NCBI GenBank assembly: GCA_032433765.1 | Contig: JAVIAB010000051.1 | Location: 75,881,212 to 75,945,211, forward strand | Length of the DNA stretch: 64,000 nucleotides | Direction of reading: 5' to 3' | Source of the DNA: Megaustenia siamemsis | Taxonomy: Eukaryota; Mollusca; Gastropoda; Stylommatophora; Ariophantidae | Shown: piece by piece, positions 23,463 through 35,317 of the stretch | Numbering within the stretch: the first letter of the stretch is position 1 | How the letters are laid out: each line of letters starts with the position of its first letter | Made by a program: the position numbers and the translations under genes | The notes under the pieces: generated by a model | Database searches by the model: none | What the model was told of the DNA's origin: nothing | The model's input: only the letters and a program-made list of their open reading frames with translations

Positions 23463-23715
23463 AGTAAAGTAACCACGTCGCGCCAAGTGGCGTATAGGGA
23501 ATATGGTGTTAGTGACCATACATTTTACAGACCAACGGCACATGATTTTTGGGGTAATGTGGTCGACATTACGTCCGTGCCGCTTTACTTTCCCCGAAAA
23601 AAAAAATCCGCTACCCATTAAAGGCTGGATGAACCGGAAGCCGTCGGTTGGGATCGAACCCTACCGCTTGTCCTCTGTAGTCCAGCTCACTAACCACTGA
23701 GCTATCGCGGCTTAA
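23463..23715 (-). repeat. tRNA-derived SINE, family 1 (minus strand)
   Basis: On the minus strand the head reads GCCGCGATAGCTCAGTGG (A box) and GGTTCGATCCC (B box, near 23651-23661), then the body CCGGTTCATCCAGCC, GACCACATTACCCCAAAAAT, TCACTAACACCATATTCCC and a CTTTACTTT-type tail. The tRNA homology is confined to the head, so this is a SINE and not a tRNA gene. Confidence 0.92.
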
Positions 23716-23924
23716 TCGGCTGGTAATTATTATAAAAGATCGACACTGGCCTGCTTCTATCTGTGAAGATGTAGTCATACAGAATCTTCATGGACCTTTG
23801 AATGCTTGTTATATGTTGGAAGTACAATGTGACACCTTTGGTGTGTATATCTATCTTTCGTTCGCCTCAAGTATTGTCTATATCTGCAGTGTCGTTTCCT
23901 ATATAAATGTTAATGTTTTGTAAT
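23716..23924. other. Unassigned spacer
   Basis: Nothing recognisable lies between the SINE and the RNase H-bearing LINE; part may be LINE 3' UTR. Confidence 0.4.
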
Positions 23925-25090
23925 TCTTGCAGTGGCCCGTATAGTTTTGTCTGTAATGTTGGATCTACGAGTCAATGGATTTTCCTGTCTACTATATTCA
24001 GTACAGTCTCGGAGTATATGTTCAGCAGTCTGTGACGCCTGTCCACATGTACTTGTATTTGAGGTGCCGATCTTGAATTTTGTATACATGTTCTGTGGAG
24101 TGGATTGTGCCCTGTTCTGGGGCGTATAATAATTTGTTCCCATCTATTCATATTAAGAAAAGCATTCTGATTTGGGGCATGTGATCTTCTGACTGTTTTG
24201 ATTATCTGTTTCTTCCGATAGTACGCAAGTGGTGCATCAGGTTGTGTGTCTGTTGCGACTTCCTTTGTCAGCTGATCTGCTTTCTCATTTCCTGGTATTC
24301 CACAGTGAGGTGGGATCCACTGTAGGGCGACCATGTGGTGCTTGCAGAGTTCAGTCAATAAGGTCTGCAGACGTGGCAATTTTCTGGATTGCAGTGCCTG
24401 GAGTATTGATCTTGCATCTGTCAAAAACACTACAGGATGTGCACTAAGATTACTGTTCAGCATTTTTTCTATTGCCACCTTTATTGCTTGGATTTCTGCA
24501 TCATAATTGTGACAATATTTCCGTGCTGCTGTTTTATTCATACCCCTAGTGCTATTTGGGTACTCTATGTATGATCCTGACGCACACACCCCCGCTTCCC
24601 CTCTTCAAAATTCGTTACTGCATTCTGTGCTGATCCATCTGTGTACACGGTCTTGTGGGTATTCTTCATCCAAGAAACTGAGAGTTATTGTTTTACGCTG
24701 TGTGCTGTTCTGTTCCTTTCTGTCAAGCATTCCTTTCACTTCTGTCCGTATTTGTATTGACAATCAGGATTCCTTTGTCCATGGGATCTCTTCTTGTATG
24801 GGCAGTAGGGGGCTGACAACTCTTGTTACGTCTGTTGTTTGTCTACAAATTCGTTTGGCTTGGTGGATAAAACTGCATCTCTTAAGCCGTTCCAATGCAA
24901 GATTTTGAAATCGGTCCTTCATTGGATGTCTTGGCATGCATGTGAGTTTTTCTGCCTGTATCAGCACTTGTATGTCCCGTTGATGTGTTGATTGAAGTAT
25001 ATTTTTATTCTCTTTGTATTTTATGTTTGTGCGATAGAAATATGATCATCTTCATGTTGCATATCCTTTGCAGAACGTTGCATTCACTAC
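23925..25090 (-). mobile_element. LINE 3' region with an RNase H domain
   Basis: A 205-codon minus-strand frame (23972-24589) is a ribonuclease HI domain that would remove RNA template during retrotransposition. Visible catalytic-type motifs are DAEIQAIKVAIEKML (Glu), VVFLTDARSILQAL (Asp) and LQWIPPHCGIPGNEKADQL (His and final Asp). A C-terminal segment follows (RTGHNPLHRT, HVDRRHRLLNIYSETV). Upstream, 24764-24967 carries text of the RT-RNase H connection (MKDRFQNLALERLKRC). A stop or frameshift lies before the first catalytic Asp region, so the element is defective. Confidence 0.88.
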
Positions 25091-25094
25091 AGCC

Positions 25095-26290
25095 TGTCTG
25101 AAAGAATCTCTGTCTTTAGCCAGATCTTCTACTTCTGTTGTCATGTTCAAGATCTCCTTGATGTCTTGAAATCACCTTCTTCTTGGTATGCCCCTGATGC
25201 GTCGCTCAGAAACTACGTTTCCGTTATTGTTCTTTCCAGCCCGCTGTGTCTTTTGACGTGGTCATAGTATTTTAATTTCCCTTATAGAATGGTGCGTATA
25301 AGCCAGTTCTTTTTAATATTTAAACCTTTTATTATGTCTTCATTATACAAGTTATCTTAAGGATTTTTCTATTGCAGTTTGTTTTGAATTAATCAATTTT
25401 CTTCGTTGTTGTTTGCTAGAGAGTCCATGATTCACAACCCAATGTTGCTATCGGGAAGATACATGCCCTCAATAATATTAATTTTACTGCCTTGCATATG
25501 TTCTTTATGACATTTAATTTTTGTTTTGCTAATGCTAATCTTCTTTTGATCTCTTCCCGGCAGTCCCCATGTTAGTTACTACAGGTATTCATAGTTTACA
25601 ACAATATCAAGTTCCTCACTGATGATGGCTTTTGCTTGCCTTTTTGTTTTGTTAATGGTCATTATCTACTTCCAACATGTTTAGTTAGAGGTTATGCTCT
25701 TAACTATGTGTTTTTTTAATACGCTAAAATGTCTGTTTTAATTCTTTAGCACTGTTTGAGAGGAGGACTGTATCATCATCGGATCGTGATATAATGATTC
25801 GATTAGGTGTGTTGTAAAGCTCATATCTTTCATAATGTTCCGCAGTTTTTGATGTTGTACACAGTCAAAGGCCTTGCTGTAATCTGTGAAGCATGTATGC
25901 AGTTCTGTGTTGTACTCCATGCACTTCTCAAGGACGTTTTTCACGTTAAAGATGTGGTCCTGAGTACCTCTACTATGTCTGAAACCTGCTTGAACGAAAT
26001 GAAATTCACGTTCTAACTTCTTTTCTTTTCTCTTTCATGATGACCTGCAAGAGCTGGCAAGGCTTGTTAGGGCAGTAGTTCTGTAGTTGGAACACAGTTT
26101 CAGATTTCCTTTCTTTGGAATGGGGATGTACACTGATCTTTTCTAAGCTTTTGGCCAGTCTGAATTTTTTCCAGATCTTCAAACATCGTGCCTGGTAAAT
26201 ACGAACGCTGGCCTTCCCTCCAGCTTGGATGAGTTCAGATGAAATATTACTTCCTGTGACTTAACTTCCCTTTCATCTCATCTTTTATTG
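25095..26290 (-). mobile_element. Decayed LINE reverse transcriptase
   Basis: On the minus strand VYIPIPKKGNLKLCSNYRT (about 26050-26130, RT domain 0/1) is followed by TELHTCFTDYSKAFDCVQHQ (motif A, about 25850-25910) and SSQTVLKN. Farther 3', 25100-25260 has degraded C-terminal text. No intact motif C was found. It belongs to a different family from the neighbouring RNase H LINE. Confidence 0.75.
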
Positions 26291-26519
26291 TGGAGAAATA
26301 GGATAAGAAATATATTATCATATCGACGTATTATATGGAAGAGAAGAAGGAGATGAAGAAGTGTGGGAGGACCCATCACGCTCAATAAAGAGTACAGGAA
26401 ATATTTGACAATTTTAGTTTGTAGTGAACTCCTGCTGACAATTAGAACAAAATATTTCCAGCTTACCAATGTTTGACTTTCAGAATATTTAACATTCCTG
26501 CCCCACAAGTAACTAACAT

Positions 26520-26975
26520 ACTTCTTCCTTCTCTCTCCATCACATAATCCTGGTGGTCGCTGGGGTAATGTTGACAGAACTTAATCAACTTTTTCCATTT
26601 ATCTCTACCCTCAGTCATTATTTGGGATTATGCGAAGTCGAGTCCTACGCATCCTCTGATGTGTCTATGTCTACAACTCCTTCTTCCTCCTTTCACTACT
26701 CCTTGCCGAATGGCTTTTGCCAGGCCATCTGATCGAAATATGACAGTACCTGATCAAAAACATTTTTTTTTGCGTGATATCTCATTGTCCAAAAATAATC
26801 ATGTGCTTCGATCGGTTGTTGCATCCTTTTGCGAACTTCTTCTTTCGTGATACGATCTAAATAAGATATGCACAAAAGCTTGACGATAACATTTCATCTG
26901 CAGAGCTTGTATTTTCTTTTGTACCTTTGACGTGAGGGTCCATGTTTCACACGCGCATAGAGTAAATTATATAAC
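26520..26975 (-). mobile_element. Probable LINE C-terminal fragment
   Basis: Minus-strand text includes ETWTLTSKVQKKIQALQMKC (about 26900-26960) and GRDKWKKLIKFCQ (about 26575-26620), which matches the general arrangement of LINE C-termini (tyrosine/tryptophan segment, then W-rich end). It is heavily broken. Confidence 0.6.
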
Positions 26976-27084
26976 CAGGGTGGGCATCAACTACCGAGAG
27001 TGATGTTCTTATCTTTCCAACTAGGTTCTAGCTTTGCAAAGGTTGCTGTAGTTTATGTTATTGTAACTGATAATGCAGGTTTCG

Positions 27085-27086
27085 AG

Positions 27087-27117
<31 letters not shown>

Positions 27118-27432
27118 CTTCTTCTTCTTCTGGGCCTCCTCCTTCTCCTCCTATATTTGAGCTCCCTGTGTACCATAAATCTTCAACAAACACTTTCCAA
27201 GCCGTTCTGTTTCTTGCCATTGTTTGGAAATCATTCCATGTCTTCCCCATTATCTTCATCCCTACTTCCATCTGCCTTCTCCAAGAATACTTTGGTTTTC
27301 CTCTTTGTCTTTTTCATTTAGTGATTCCAAAAGAAAGGGCATTTGCATAATACTCACAGTTGGCTTCCGCAGAGTGTGTCCTATCCAGCGCCGTCCTCTT
27401 CTCTATATCGCTTTATCCACTGGTATTTGAAT
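27085..27432 (-). mobile_element. LINE 3'-end fragment with expanded (GAA)n tail
   Basis: Same family as 18660-19042 and 37262-37700, on the minus strand: VGMKIMGKTWNDFQTMARNR, TAWKVFVEDLWYTGSS, then a tail of about fifteen GAA triplets (TTC on the plus strand, 27090-27130). The tail length exceeds that of the sister copies and reflects microsatellite growth from a LINE tail. Confidence 0.85.
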
Positions 27433-27434
27433 GG

Positions 27435-27792
27435 TCATCATCATCATCAAGTACCAACCCTGCTGGCGAAGGTGATCATGTCTCTCCACAACTTTAGATC
27501 TCGACAGTTAGTTATAATTTCTGTTGTTGACCTTCTGCCAAGCCATTCTCTTAAGCTGCCTGGTATCTTTTCCCTTTTCTTCCCTATATCTCTTTGTCCC
27601 TCAGTTTCTCATTTACAATATATTCCAGCTTTTCCCTTCTCATTACATGGCCAAAATTGATGATCGTTTATTCCTAATATTGGATATTAGTTTTCTTTTT
27701 GCTTTGGTCTCTTTCAGAACGTCTTCTTAGCTATCCATGGTATTCTCAACATTCTTCTGTAAAACCACATTTCTACAGACTCCGGTGATTTT
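27435..27792 (-). mobile_element. Short 5'-truncated LINE copy
   Basis: Minus-strand equivalent of 11479-11842, beginning at nearly the same truncation point (AGTCTGTAGAAATGTGGTTT) and ending in CATCATCATCATC (a GAT tail on the minus strand). It is internally disrupted by small indels. Confidence 0.85.
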
Positions 27793-27879
27793 CTTGTTTG
27801 TTGTCCTATTATGTTTCAGTCCCAGCTGTTGTGATCTCTCATCAAGTATGTCAATTTTACCTTGCATCTGTTGTATTGT

Positions 27880-28690
27880 AAATATTCTAGTGCCTGTATC
27901 ATCTCTATCTGTATATTGTCAGGTCTTGCTGCTTTTCCCTTTTTCGTGGTTTTTATAACTTTTTCCACTTCAGATTTTAAGATTTTATAGCTTGTCGTAC
28001 ATTTTATAGATGTTTTTTTTTGGTCTCTTTCATCACGAAATAATTACGTTATATATTCCTGCCATCTATCTATGGATGGCATCTATCTTTGTTGTCTGTT
28101 AGCATTCTTCCTTCTTTGTTTGCAATACATCCGCTTCATGCAGCTTTGTTGTTTTTATTAGTCATTCTCTTTATTTCTGTGTGCATCCCTCTTAAATTTT
28201 GTTTACTTTCCATAGTTTAGACTTCTAGACATCTTTGGTTGAGCCAGTCTTCTTTTGCCTTTTTTGCACATTTTGTGTATTTCATTATCAATTTCCTTGT
28301 ATCTGGCAGTGTTCTTTGCTTGCCTTCTTTCTTTAATTTTTCTAAGATGGTATCAGTTATCCATTTTTGTTTTTTGTTCTTTTCCTTTTTGGGTAATGTA
28401 TCACATGATTCGCGTATGCTGTTCATTATGCATTGCCATTTGGTTGTAACTTTTTCTTCAGGATTTTCTCGTCTGTACTACTCAATCCCTTCTTCTAGCA
28501 GCTTCTGACATGTGTTCTTTATTTGTACTGTATACGTTTCTTTAACATCTTTTTTACTTAAAGCTGTTATATCTATTGGTATTGATGAATAAGTCTTTTG
28601 TTTGTTTCTCTTTAGTTTGATTTTCATTTTAATCATTATAGAATTGTGATCTGAATTAATATCTGCTTCTTGCAAATTGTTGTTCTTGTT
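27880..28690 (-). mobile_element. Second copy of the 2630-6330 LINE family (endonuclease-RT linker)
   Basis: Nearly collinear with 3570-4300. Readable minus-strand pieces are INSDHNSIMIKMKIKLKRNK (endonuclease C-terminus, about 28610-28660), VKETYTVQIKNTCQKLLEEG, KQKWITDTILEKLKKEGKQR and KCAKKAKEDWLNQRCLE. Stops and indels disrupt it. The RT palm is not included. Confidence 0.85.
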
Positions 28691-28699
28691 CTTGTCTTG

Positions 28700-29187
28700 C
28701 AGGTTTTGCCTACTTTTTGGCTAGGCACGAGCAGTTCAACCTCGACTAAGTCTTTCAGGTTATATTAGAACGCGATGACCAGGCAATAATGAAAGCCACG
28801 AGCACTTTTGCTAAAATTAAAGCCATTCAATAAAGCCGTAGCATAGCTACTATAGATGTAATAAAATAGCTAGAAACATATTTTTTTCTGCTTTGATTAC
28901 AAGAACAAGACTAAATAAACCAACATCTCTTAAAAGGTCTTCAACTGGGAACAAACATAAACAAAGCAGATTATAAATTAAAAGATGTACAGGAATGCGT
29001 GCAGCATTAAAAAGGAAAAAAAGGTGTCAAGCCGGGTGTATAACGGCAGGAATACATAAATATTTGTTTGTATGTGTCTTCATATGCAGTGGAGAAAGGC
29101 TCAAACATTTAAGACATTAAATATTATACAAGGCCGCGAGCTTCATTTAAAAAAAAATGTCAAACGCACATGGTATTATTTAAACCT
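28700..29187. other. Unassigned sequence with a thrice-repeated short block
   Basis: The block 28710-28775 (TTGGCTAGGCACGA ... CTAAGTCTTTCAGGTTATAT) resembles 37132-37198 and 41033-41094. No ORF was found. Confidence 0.45.
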
Positions 29188-29194
29188 ATAGAGA

Positions 29195-29555
29195 GATGGG
29201 ATTTCTCAGAAGAATGTTGAAAGTTCCCTGGACAGCTAAAAAGACCAATGAGAAAGTTCTCAAAGAGGCCAACACAAAAAAGGGAGCTCTTAAAAAACAT
29301 CAGAAAGAAGCAATCAACATTTTTCGGGCACATCATGAGAAGAGGAAAGTTGGAATACTTGCTTACAACTGGCAAAATAAAAGGAAAGAGAGATCGTGGA
29401 CGACAAAGAGAGAAAATACTGGATAGCTTGGTGTCATGGCATGGAAAACAGTCAACAACAGAACTGATACGATGCACTGTAGATAGAAGATTGTGGAGGG
29501 ACATGATCACCTACGCCAACCGGTAAGGCACATGATGATGATGATGATGATGATG
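29195..29555 (+). mobile_element. Short 5'-truncated LINE copy
   Basis: Reads MGFLRRMLKVPWTAKKTNEK, frameshift, NIRKKQSTFFGHIMRRGKLE, TTGKIKGKRDRGRQREKILD and RLWRDMITYANR, then nine GAT-type triplets. ATAGAGA at 29188-29194 and 29556-29562 is a probable TSD. It is very similar to 30897-31319. Confidence 0.88.
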
Positions 29556-29562
29556 ATAGAGA

Positions 29563-30885
29563 AATGAGACAAACTACAGTGACACATCCGCCTTGCTACC
29601 ATTTTGGCTACTCGTTTTCTTGTATATATGTTTTTTTTCAGATTTGTGGTCCGCTTTGTTTGTATTTGTCCTCTATTTAATACCTTTCACGACACGGTAA
29701 TTTATTTAGTTTAGTTCTATCTTCAATTCTGTGTTGTTTTATTGCAAATATATAAATAGCTTTGCTCTAACTACTTAATTTACAAGAGAACACGCTTCCC
29801 CTCTGCTCCAGCCAGACACTCATACACACTCAATTATTATTTGGAGTTATTGTTCCTAGCTAGAAAGGTCTTGTGTGAGTAACAATAGCGTGCTAGGAAA
29901 TGTCAGATTCCAAAATCGATAGCCCAATGTTACGTCATATCGTGCCACGCGACCCAATGCAGGAACACTTACACACCCAGAGGCTGCACACGAAACCTTG
30001 CTGCTGGTATCTGCACGGACGATTAATTGTCAACCCTGATCTTAATAGTTTCTCGTTTTTAACTGTTAAGTCAACCCTCTGAGACAGAGACCCCTGGTCA
30101 GTGAACTGGTGTTCTCAGGACATTGGGTCATGTACAAATCTTGATCGACGGCTTCTAGACTCATCCAGCCTTAAATGGGTTCCGTTTTTTTTTTCCTAAG
30201 AAAGAAAGAGGACATTATTTCTTTATTTCTTTCTTTCTTTCTTTTTTTCATTTCATCCGAGATGAAAAAAAAAAACACTTGACCCTGTCGAAATTTGAAC
30301 CGGGTTAACAAAAGCCGTTAAGACATCCTGAGGTAATATAAACATGAAGGCGCGATGTTTGATCAAAACTAGTTTCTCTTCTGCATTCTCCAGAAAACTA
30401 CTTTGCTCCATTCTATGTTCCTAGAGAGCGTTACATGGGCCCAGATACGCTGTGTTGTAGTTTACAGCAAAGTGCGATATCACCGTCTTTCGGTTCAACA
30501 TATCCGACTTCAGCAGACAATCTGCAGGTACCGGCTTCGACCTCTACCCATTTTGTTATGCTGGTCAATCTGTTTCCAGGCCGATGAAGGGGAAATAAAG
30601 TAGGATCTTGATCATTTATGGTTCACCAATTATGATGCAGTCGACAATGAGCCTGACTACTAGTCCAGAGGGTGTCGGGAGTCTTAATAAAACTATTTGA
30701 CCGATTATGTGTGATAGATATAAGGGAAATAACAAAATACAATTGCAGAAAAAGTACTGTATAATGGTCACGTAACATGGATTATGAATAAGGGAACAGA
30801 TAGAAAAAGTAAGACCCTAGAAACAAGGGTTCACGGATGAATAGGAAGAGTTTTGTAGATGGAGAAGGAAATAAATAATGAAGAT
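29563..30885. other. Unassigned sequence
   Basis: No gene was recognised. A CTTT-rich microsatellite-like stretch and a poly-A run lie near 30220-30285, and a weak B-box-like CGAAATTTGAACC near 30290 could be a remnant of another SINE. Confidence 0.4.
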
Positions 30886-30896
30886 ATGAAGCAACT

Positions 30897-31319
30897 CCTA
30901 TGGAAGCGAATCATGGACAATAGATAAACAAATGAAAAGACGATTAGAGGCCAACACAAAAAGGATTTCTCAGAGATGGGATTTCTCAGAAGAATGTTGA
31001 AAGTTCCCTGGACAGCTAAAAGGACCAATGAGGAAGTTCTCAAAGAGGCCAACACAATAAGGGAGCTCTTTAGAAATATCAGAAAGAAGCAATCAGCATT
31101 TTTCGGGCACATCATGAGAAGAGGAAAGTTGGAATACTTGGTTACAACTGGCAAAATAAAAGGAAAGAGAGATCGCGGACGACAGAGAGAGAAAATACTG
31201 GATAGCTTGGTGTCATGGCATGGAAAACAGTCAACAACATAACTGATACGATGCACTGTAGATAGAAGATTGTGGAGGGACATGATCGCCTACGCCAACC
31301 GGTATGGCACATGATGATG
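30897..31319 (+). mobile_element. 5'-truncated LINE copy with TSD
   Basis: A 423-bp copy that starts slightly farther 5' than its sister at 29195 (YGSESWTIDKQMKRRLEANT-like text), then RRMLKVPWTAKRTNEEVLKE, NIRKKQSAFFGHIMRRGKLE and KGKRDRGRQREKILDS, ending in a GAT tail. ATGAAGCAACT occurs on both sides (30886-30896 and 31320-31330). Confidence 0.92.
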
Positions 31320-31330
31320 ATGAAGCAACT

Positions 31331-32560
31331 ATGAACAAATAATGATTTAGTGAATATAATTCCTGCAAAGCATATACGATACCGCGGATAACTACAAAGA
31401 AATAAGAACATACTAAAAGTAATTTTAGGTGGGGAAATGCAGGAAAAACAAACAAAACAGGCAAAAGTTAAAACTGAGCGAATAACAAGCAGAATAAGAA
31501 TAATAAAAGGTGGACTAGAAAATCACTCACAGAGTGCAATCATCAAGACAAGAGGCACGGTATGTAAGTGTCCTATAGAGCCAACGTTCACTTTCGAGAC
31601 GGTACATGATGATAGTTGTGCTGTGTTGTTCGTCCACTAGAGACGATAAAGACTGCGCTGTTATTGTTCTCGCTACGGAGAAGGCTTGTGAGGTAAAATA
31701 TAAGTACGAGATCTCTGTTGCGTCTAGATACATGCCATGGTAGTTCAGTTCATTACCCAAAACCTAACATTAGTAGCAGTAGCGTAAGTCGAACCAGCTG
31801 GAAGGAGAACGTGCCGGGTTCAGATGTTTGCCGGCGACGGTATATCAGCAAAAACCACACCCAAAGCGGTTAGCGTTTATGGAAAATGTTGCCCGTGATT
31901 CTTCTCAACGTCCTCAATGCTTCCAATTGATTACAGACAATCGTTGCCAACTTACGTCCATAAATGCTATTTTGGTTCTGTTTGATTCGCGTATGTCTCT
32001 TTGTCTGGGAGATTGTGTTTTTGTGTCGTCTACTCTTCTTTGCTCTGCTAGCTTGACACATGCTTGCGAAGGTATAAACATCTTTGATGTTTCACAGTCT
32101 GTCTCGCATTAACCCTTTGTGAGCACAAACTAAAATAGCAGCTTCTCGCATCGGTTTTTGTTATTGGTACTGCAAATGTTGGCAAAAAGCACAAGTTATT
32201 CTTTTTGTTATAAATGTTTTATATTTCCGGTGTCAGTGTTGAGTGTGTGTAGCACAGTCATTAGTGTTATATCTTGGTGATAAAATAATTGGGGCTCAAT
32301 TTTAAATTTACACTCCACTCCAGTCGACCCAACTGAAAGAAAAATGGCTACCTAGCTTGCTAATAACAACGATGAGCGCTGGCCTCATCACCTGTTGATG
32401 CTGCAGCATAGAAAGATATATTTTGTAATTTCCACCTACAACATTAATGTTTTCTGGACATTTCAAATGTTGTTGCTAGACGGAATTAATTGCATTAAAA
32501 TATTCAAGAATGATTGTTACTTTCAGAATTATTTTTTTTTAAAATCTATTTAAAGAAAGT
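31331..32560. other. Unassigned sequence
   Basis: Small ORFs at 31437-31640 and 31828-32112 have no recognisable domain. No RNA gene or repeat could be supported. Confidence 0.4.
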
Positions 32561-32564
32561 AGTA

Positions 32565-33040
32565 AACAGAGGCTAAACAACAAATAATGAATAGCATTTT
32601 CATACCACCTTTGTGCTATGACAGTCAAACATGGACCCTTTCTAAATCCACTTTTAAGAAAGATCAATACATGTGAGATGCGATGCTTGAGAAAAGTAAC
32701 AAACAACACAAGAAGAGATAGAATACCAAATTAAACCATAAGAAAAATGGTAGGAACAAAACCCTGCCAAGAATATATAGAACAACAACAACTTAAATGG
32801 TTTGGCCACCTGGTCAGAATGAACCCTTACCAATCACCATCAAGGGCGTTCTTCTCGAGAATGTAAGGAAAAAGACCACGAGGAAGACCCAGAAGAAGAT
32901 GGATAGATGCAGTGACAGAGACATGTAACAACAAAGGAAAATCACTAATTGAGACAGTTCGAGCAGCACAAGAACGACAAATGATATAAACCACGACACC
33001 TTTTAGGTATCGGTGAAAAGAGAAAAGAAGAAGAAGAAGT
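32565..33040 (+). mobile_element. LINE C-terminal fragment
   Basis: Plus-strand text in order is IMNSIFIPPLCYDSQTWTLS, CEMRCLRKVTNNTRRDR, QEYIEQQQLKWFGHLVRMNP, RPRGRPRRRWIDAVTETCNN and TVRAAQERQMI, then a non-coding end and an AAGAAGAAGAAG tail. A shorter copy lies at 7595-7757. Confidence 0.85.
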
Positions 33041-33380
33041 AAACATAATATTTATCGTCGTGATTAATGTAACGGTAAAGGTCTAGTATAGTCCGATAAA
33101 TTATTTCAACAAATGAGTTACATACCATTAGTTTACGTCACAACAAAATTACAATGGTTCTCAAATACTGTTGAAAATCATAAACTAGATAGCTTCTCAA
33201 ATCTGATGCTATTATTTTTCTTTTATTAATTAATCGTATATACAAATGTTCTTAAATTCTAGCAAAGTCAGATGAATTAGACGGACCCAAGTAGCGACCA
33301 AGTGATCTGAAAGCGGTCAGTGACTCATAGCTGGATGCGTAAGGATTAGTGAATTAGATCTGATATACATCCTACTCCAC
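33041..33380. other. Unassigned AT-rich sequence
   Basis: Nothing recognisable; probably flanking DNA 5' of the next LINE. Confidence 0.4.
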
Positions 33381-33440
33381 ATGTTTGTGGTGGAGCTGAA
33401 AACACATTGCACAAATCTTGAGGATGCCCACAATCGAGTG

Positions 33441-33944
33441 GACTATGGCACACTCGTACACCTACTTAGTGAGACAGGCTTTGACTATGGCACACTCGTA
33501 CACCTACTTAGTGAGACAGGCTTTGACTATGGCACACTCGTACACCTACTTAGTGAGACAGGCTTTGACTATGGCACACTCGTACACCTACTTAGTGAGA
33601 CAGGCTTTGACTATGGCACACTCGTACACCTACTTAGTGAGACAGGCTTTGACTATGGCACACTCGTACACCTACTTAGTGAGACAGGCTTTGACTATGG
33701 CACACTCGTACACCTACTTAGTGAGACAGACTTTGACTATGGCACACTCGTACACCTACTTAGTGAGACAGGCTTTGACTATGGCACACTCGTACACCTA
33801 CTTAGTGAGACAGGCTTTGACTATGGCACACTCGTACACCTACTTAGTGAGACAGGCTTTGACTATGGCACACTCGTACACCTACTTAGTGAGACAGGCT
33901 TTGACTATGGCACACTCGTACACCTACTTAGTGAGACAGGCTTT
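33441..33944 (+). repeat. In-frame 42-bp minisatellite, 12 copies, inside RT coding sequence
   Basis: Twelve tandem 42-bp units, each encoding DYGTLVHLLSETGF, are almost identical; one unit has SETDF. The unit equals the native RT segment immediately after motif A, so the expansion keeps the frame into FDPLLVRAV. The near identity shows recent amplification. Confidence 0.98.
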
Positions 33945-35304
33945 GACCCATTGCTCGTGCGCGCGGTGGCATCGGTGCTGGTGCAAAGGAAAATGAAGCT
34001 ACGTTTCGGTACCTGGACATTTGAGCAGAGATATATATCGCCGGGGTTGCCTCAAGGATCGCCGTTATCACCTGTTTTGTTCAATATATATACACAGCCA
34101 GGGTAGCGCAACTGAATAGCGTCGGACCGCTCCTTTGCAGATGACATTATGACGTATGTACACGATCGCGATAGAGCATACATGATTAGACAATTACAGG
34201 ACAGCATGGATCAGGCAATCACATGGTGCAATAACTGCAGAGCACTCATTAACCCAAACATTGCTTCTGTGAGGTGGTGTTCGCTAAACAACAGAATAGT
34301 TAAAGACACTCATCCAGTCGTAAATGGCAACTGTGTAACCATCGTGAGGCGTCCGACTATTAAGTATTTGGAATTGGCATTTTATAGGTCCCTTTCTTTC
34401 ACTCAACACGTGAACACTGTCGCTCAAAAGGCAAGGAGAAGTGTCAACGCCATGAAGATCATGGCCAAGGTGAACCTCCAACAATCGTTACAATTCTCGC
34501 TCATGTCAGCTGTGGCGCTCTTAACATTGGATTATGATTTGGGTATGCTCACTCTCGTCAACTCAGAACGCAAAGTTGGAAAAGGGTCAGAATGAGGGTC
34601 TACGATGCGTTCTCGGATGCACCAGAGATACACCTGTCCGTGTATTGAAGTATTTACTTGATTTACCGAGCATTAGAGGGCGACATAGTTCTGCCCAGGT
34701 CCGGGCTTATTTGAACGTGGTAAAGAACATAAATCATCCCTTGCATTCAAAATTGGGTGCGACCAAGGGCCGGCGCCTCAGGTGTGGAAAATCCAGGATG
34801 GCCGAGGCAGAGGAGTCCATAAGAAGAGTATGTGATCTGGATTATATTAAGGCTGACAAGGATTGGGTAAAAGTAACAGCGGAGAAAAAGAGACTATCCG
34901 AAGTAACCATTCAGCTCGACAGGGAGTGTCGCAATTGGGCTTATGGGGCTACTGAGGTTGTTATAATGGAATCCATCGAAAAAGCGTCATCACATCAGGA
35001 TCCAATCATAGACATGGACGGCAGAAATGGATGCAGCTCTTGGATGATTCCAAAGTGAACTCGCTAACCTGGGTGTACTGTCCAGGGCACGCTGGTGTAC
35101 ATGACAATGAAATAGCTGATAAGCTCGCTGGCAGCTCATGCACTGAGTGTGGCCTTACTCTCGACAAAGAGAACATCGCCAAGTTTGTTCTTCATTCCTT
35201 AAGAGAAGAGGAGGAAAACGGGTGGGACAATGACGTACATATTGAGTGTTGGGGAGTCTAAAGGTGGAAAAGGGATCTGGTCGATCCGGAGTGCTTAGTG
35301 GGAA

Positions 35305-35317
35305 AATCAGATGTATC
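35305..35317. repeat. Target-site duplication, left copy (AATCAGATGTATC)
   Basis: A perfect 13-bp direct repeat of 36422-36434 that brackets the 1.1-kb element. Confidence 0.9.

Larger units (their letters stand above)
33381..35317 (+). mobile_element. LINE with RT and RNase H, 5'-truncated, carrying an internal repeat expansion
   Basis: The RT palm begins with NLEDAHNRVDY (motif A). After twelve 14-residue repeats it continues FDPLLVRAVASVLVQRKMKL, GLPQGSPLSPVLFNIYT (motif B), FADDIMTYVHDRD (motif C, about 34136, after a frame break), IKYLELAFYRSLSFTQHVNT and EGLRCVLGCTRDTPVRVLKY. An RNase H remnant follows: LTWVYCPGHAGVHDNEIADK (about 35052-35120), but the first catalytic Asp segment is missing or damaged. 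The text resumes after the 1.1-kb insert and ends in a (GAATA)n tail near 36560. Stops and frame changes make it dead. Confidence 0.9.

Noticed and set aside
23640..23715. tRNA gene candidate with good A and B boxes (also 13020, 55000, 57670, 63600)
   Set aside because: Each continues into a SINE body shared with other copies, and no full cloverleaf with a convincing anticodon arm could be drawn.
27073..27321. Leucine/serine-rich ORFs near 27000-27350
   Set aside because: They are translations of the (TTC)n tail of a minus-strand LINE fragment.
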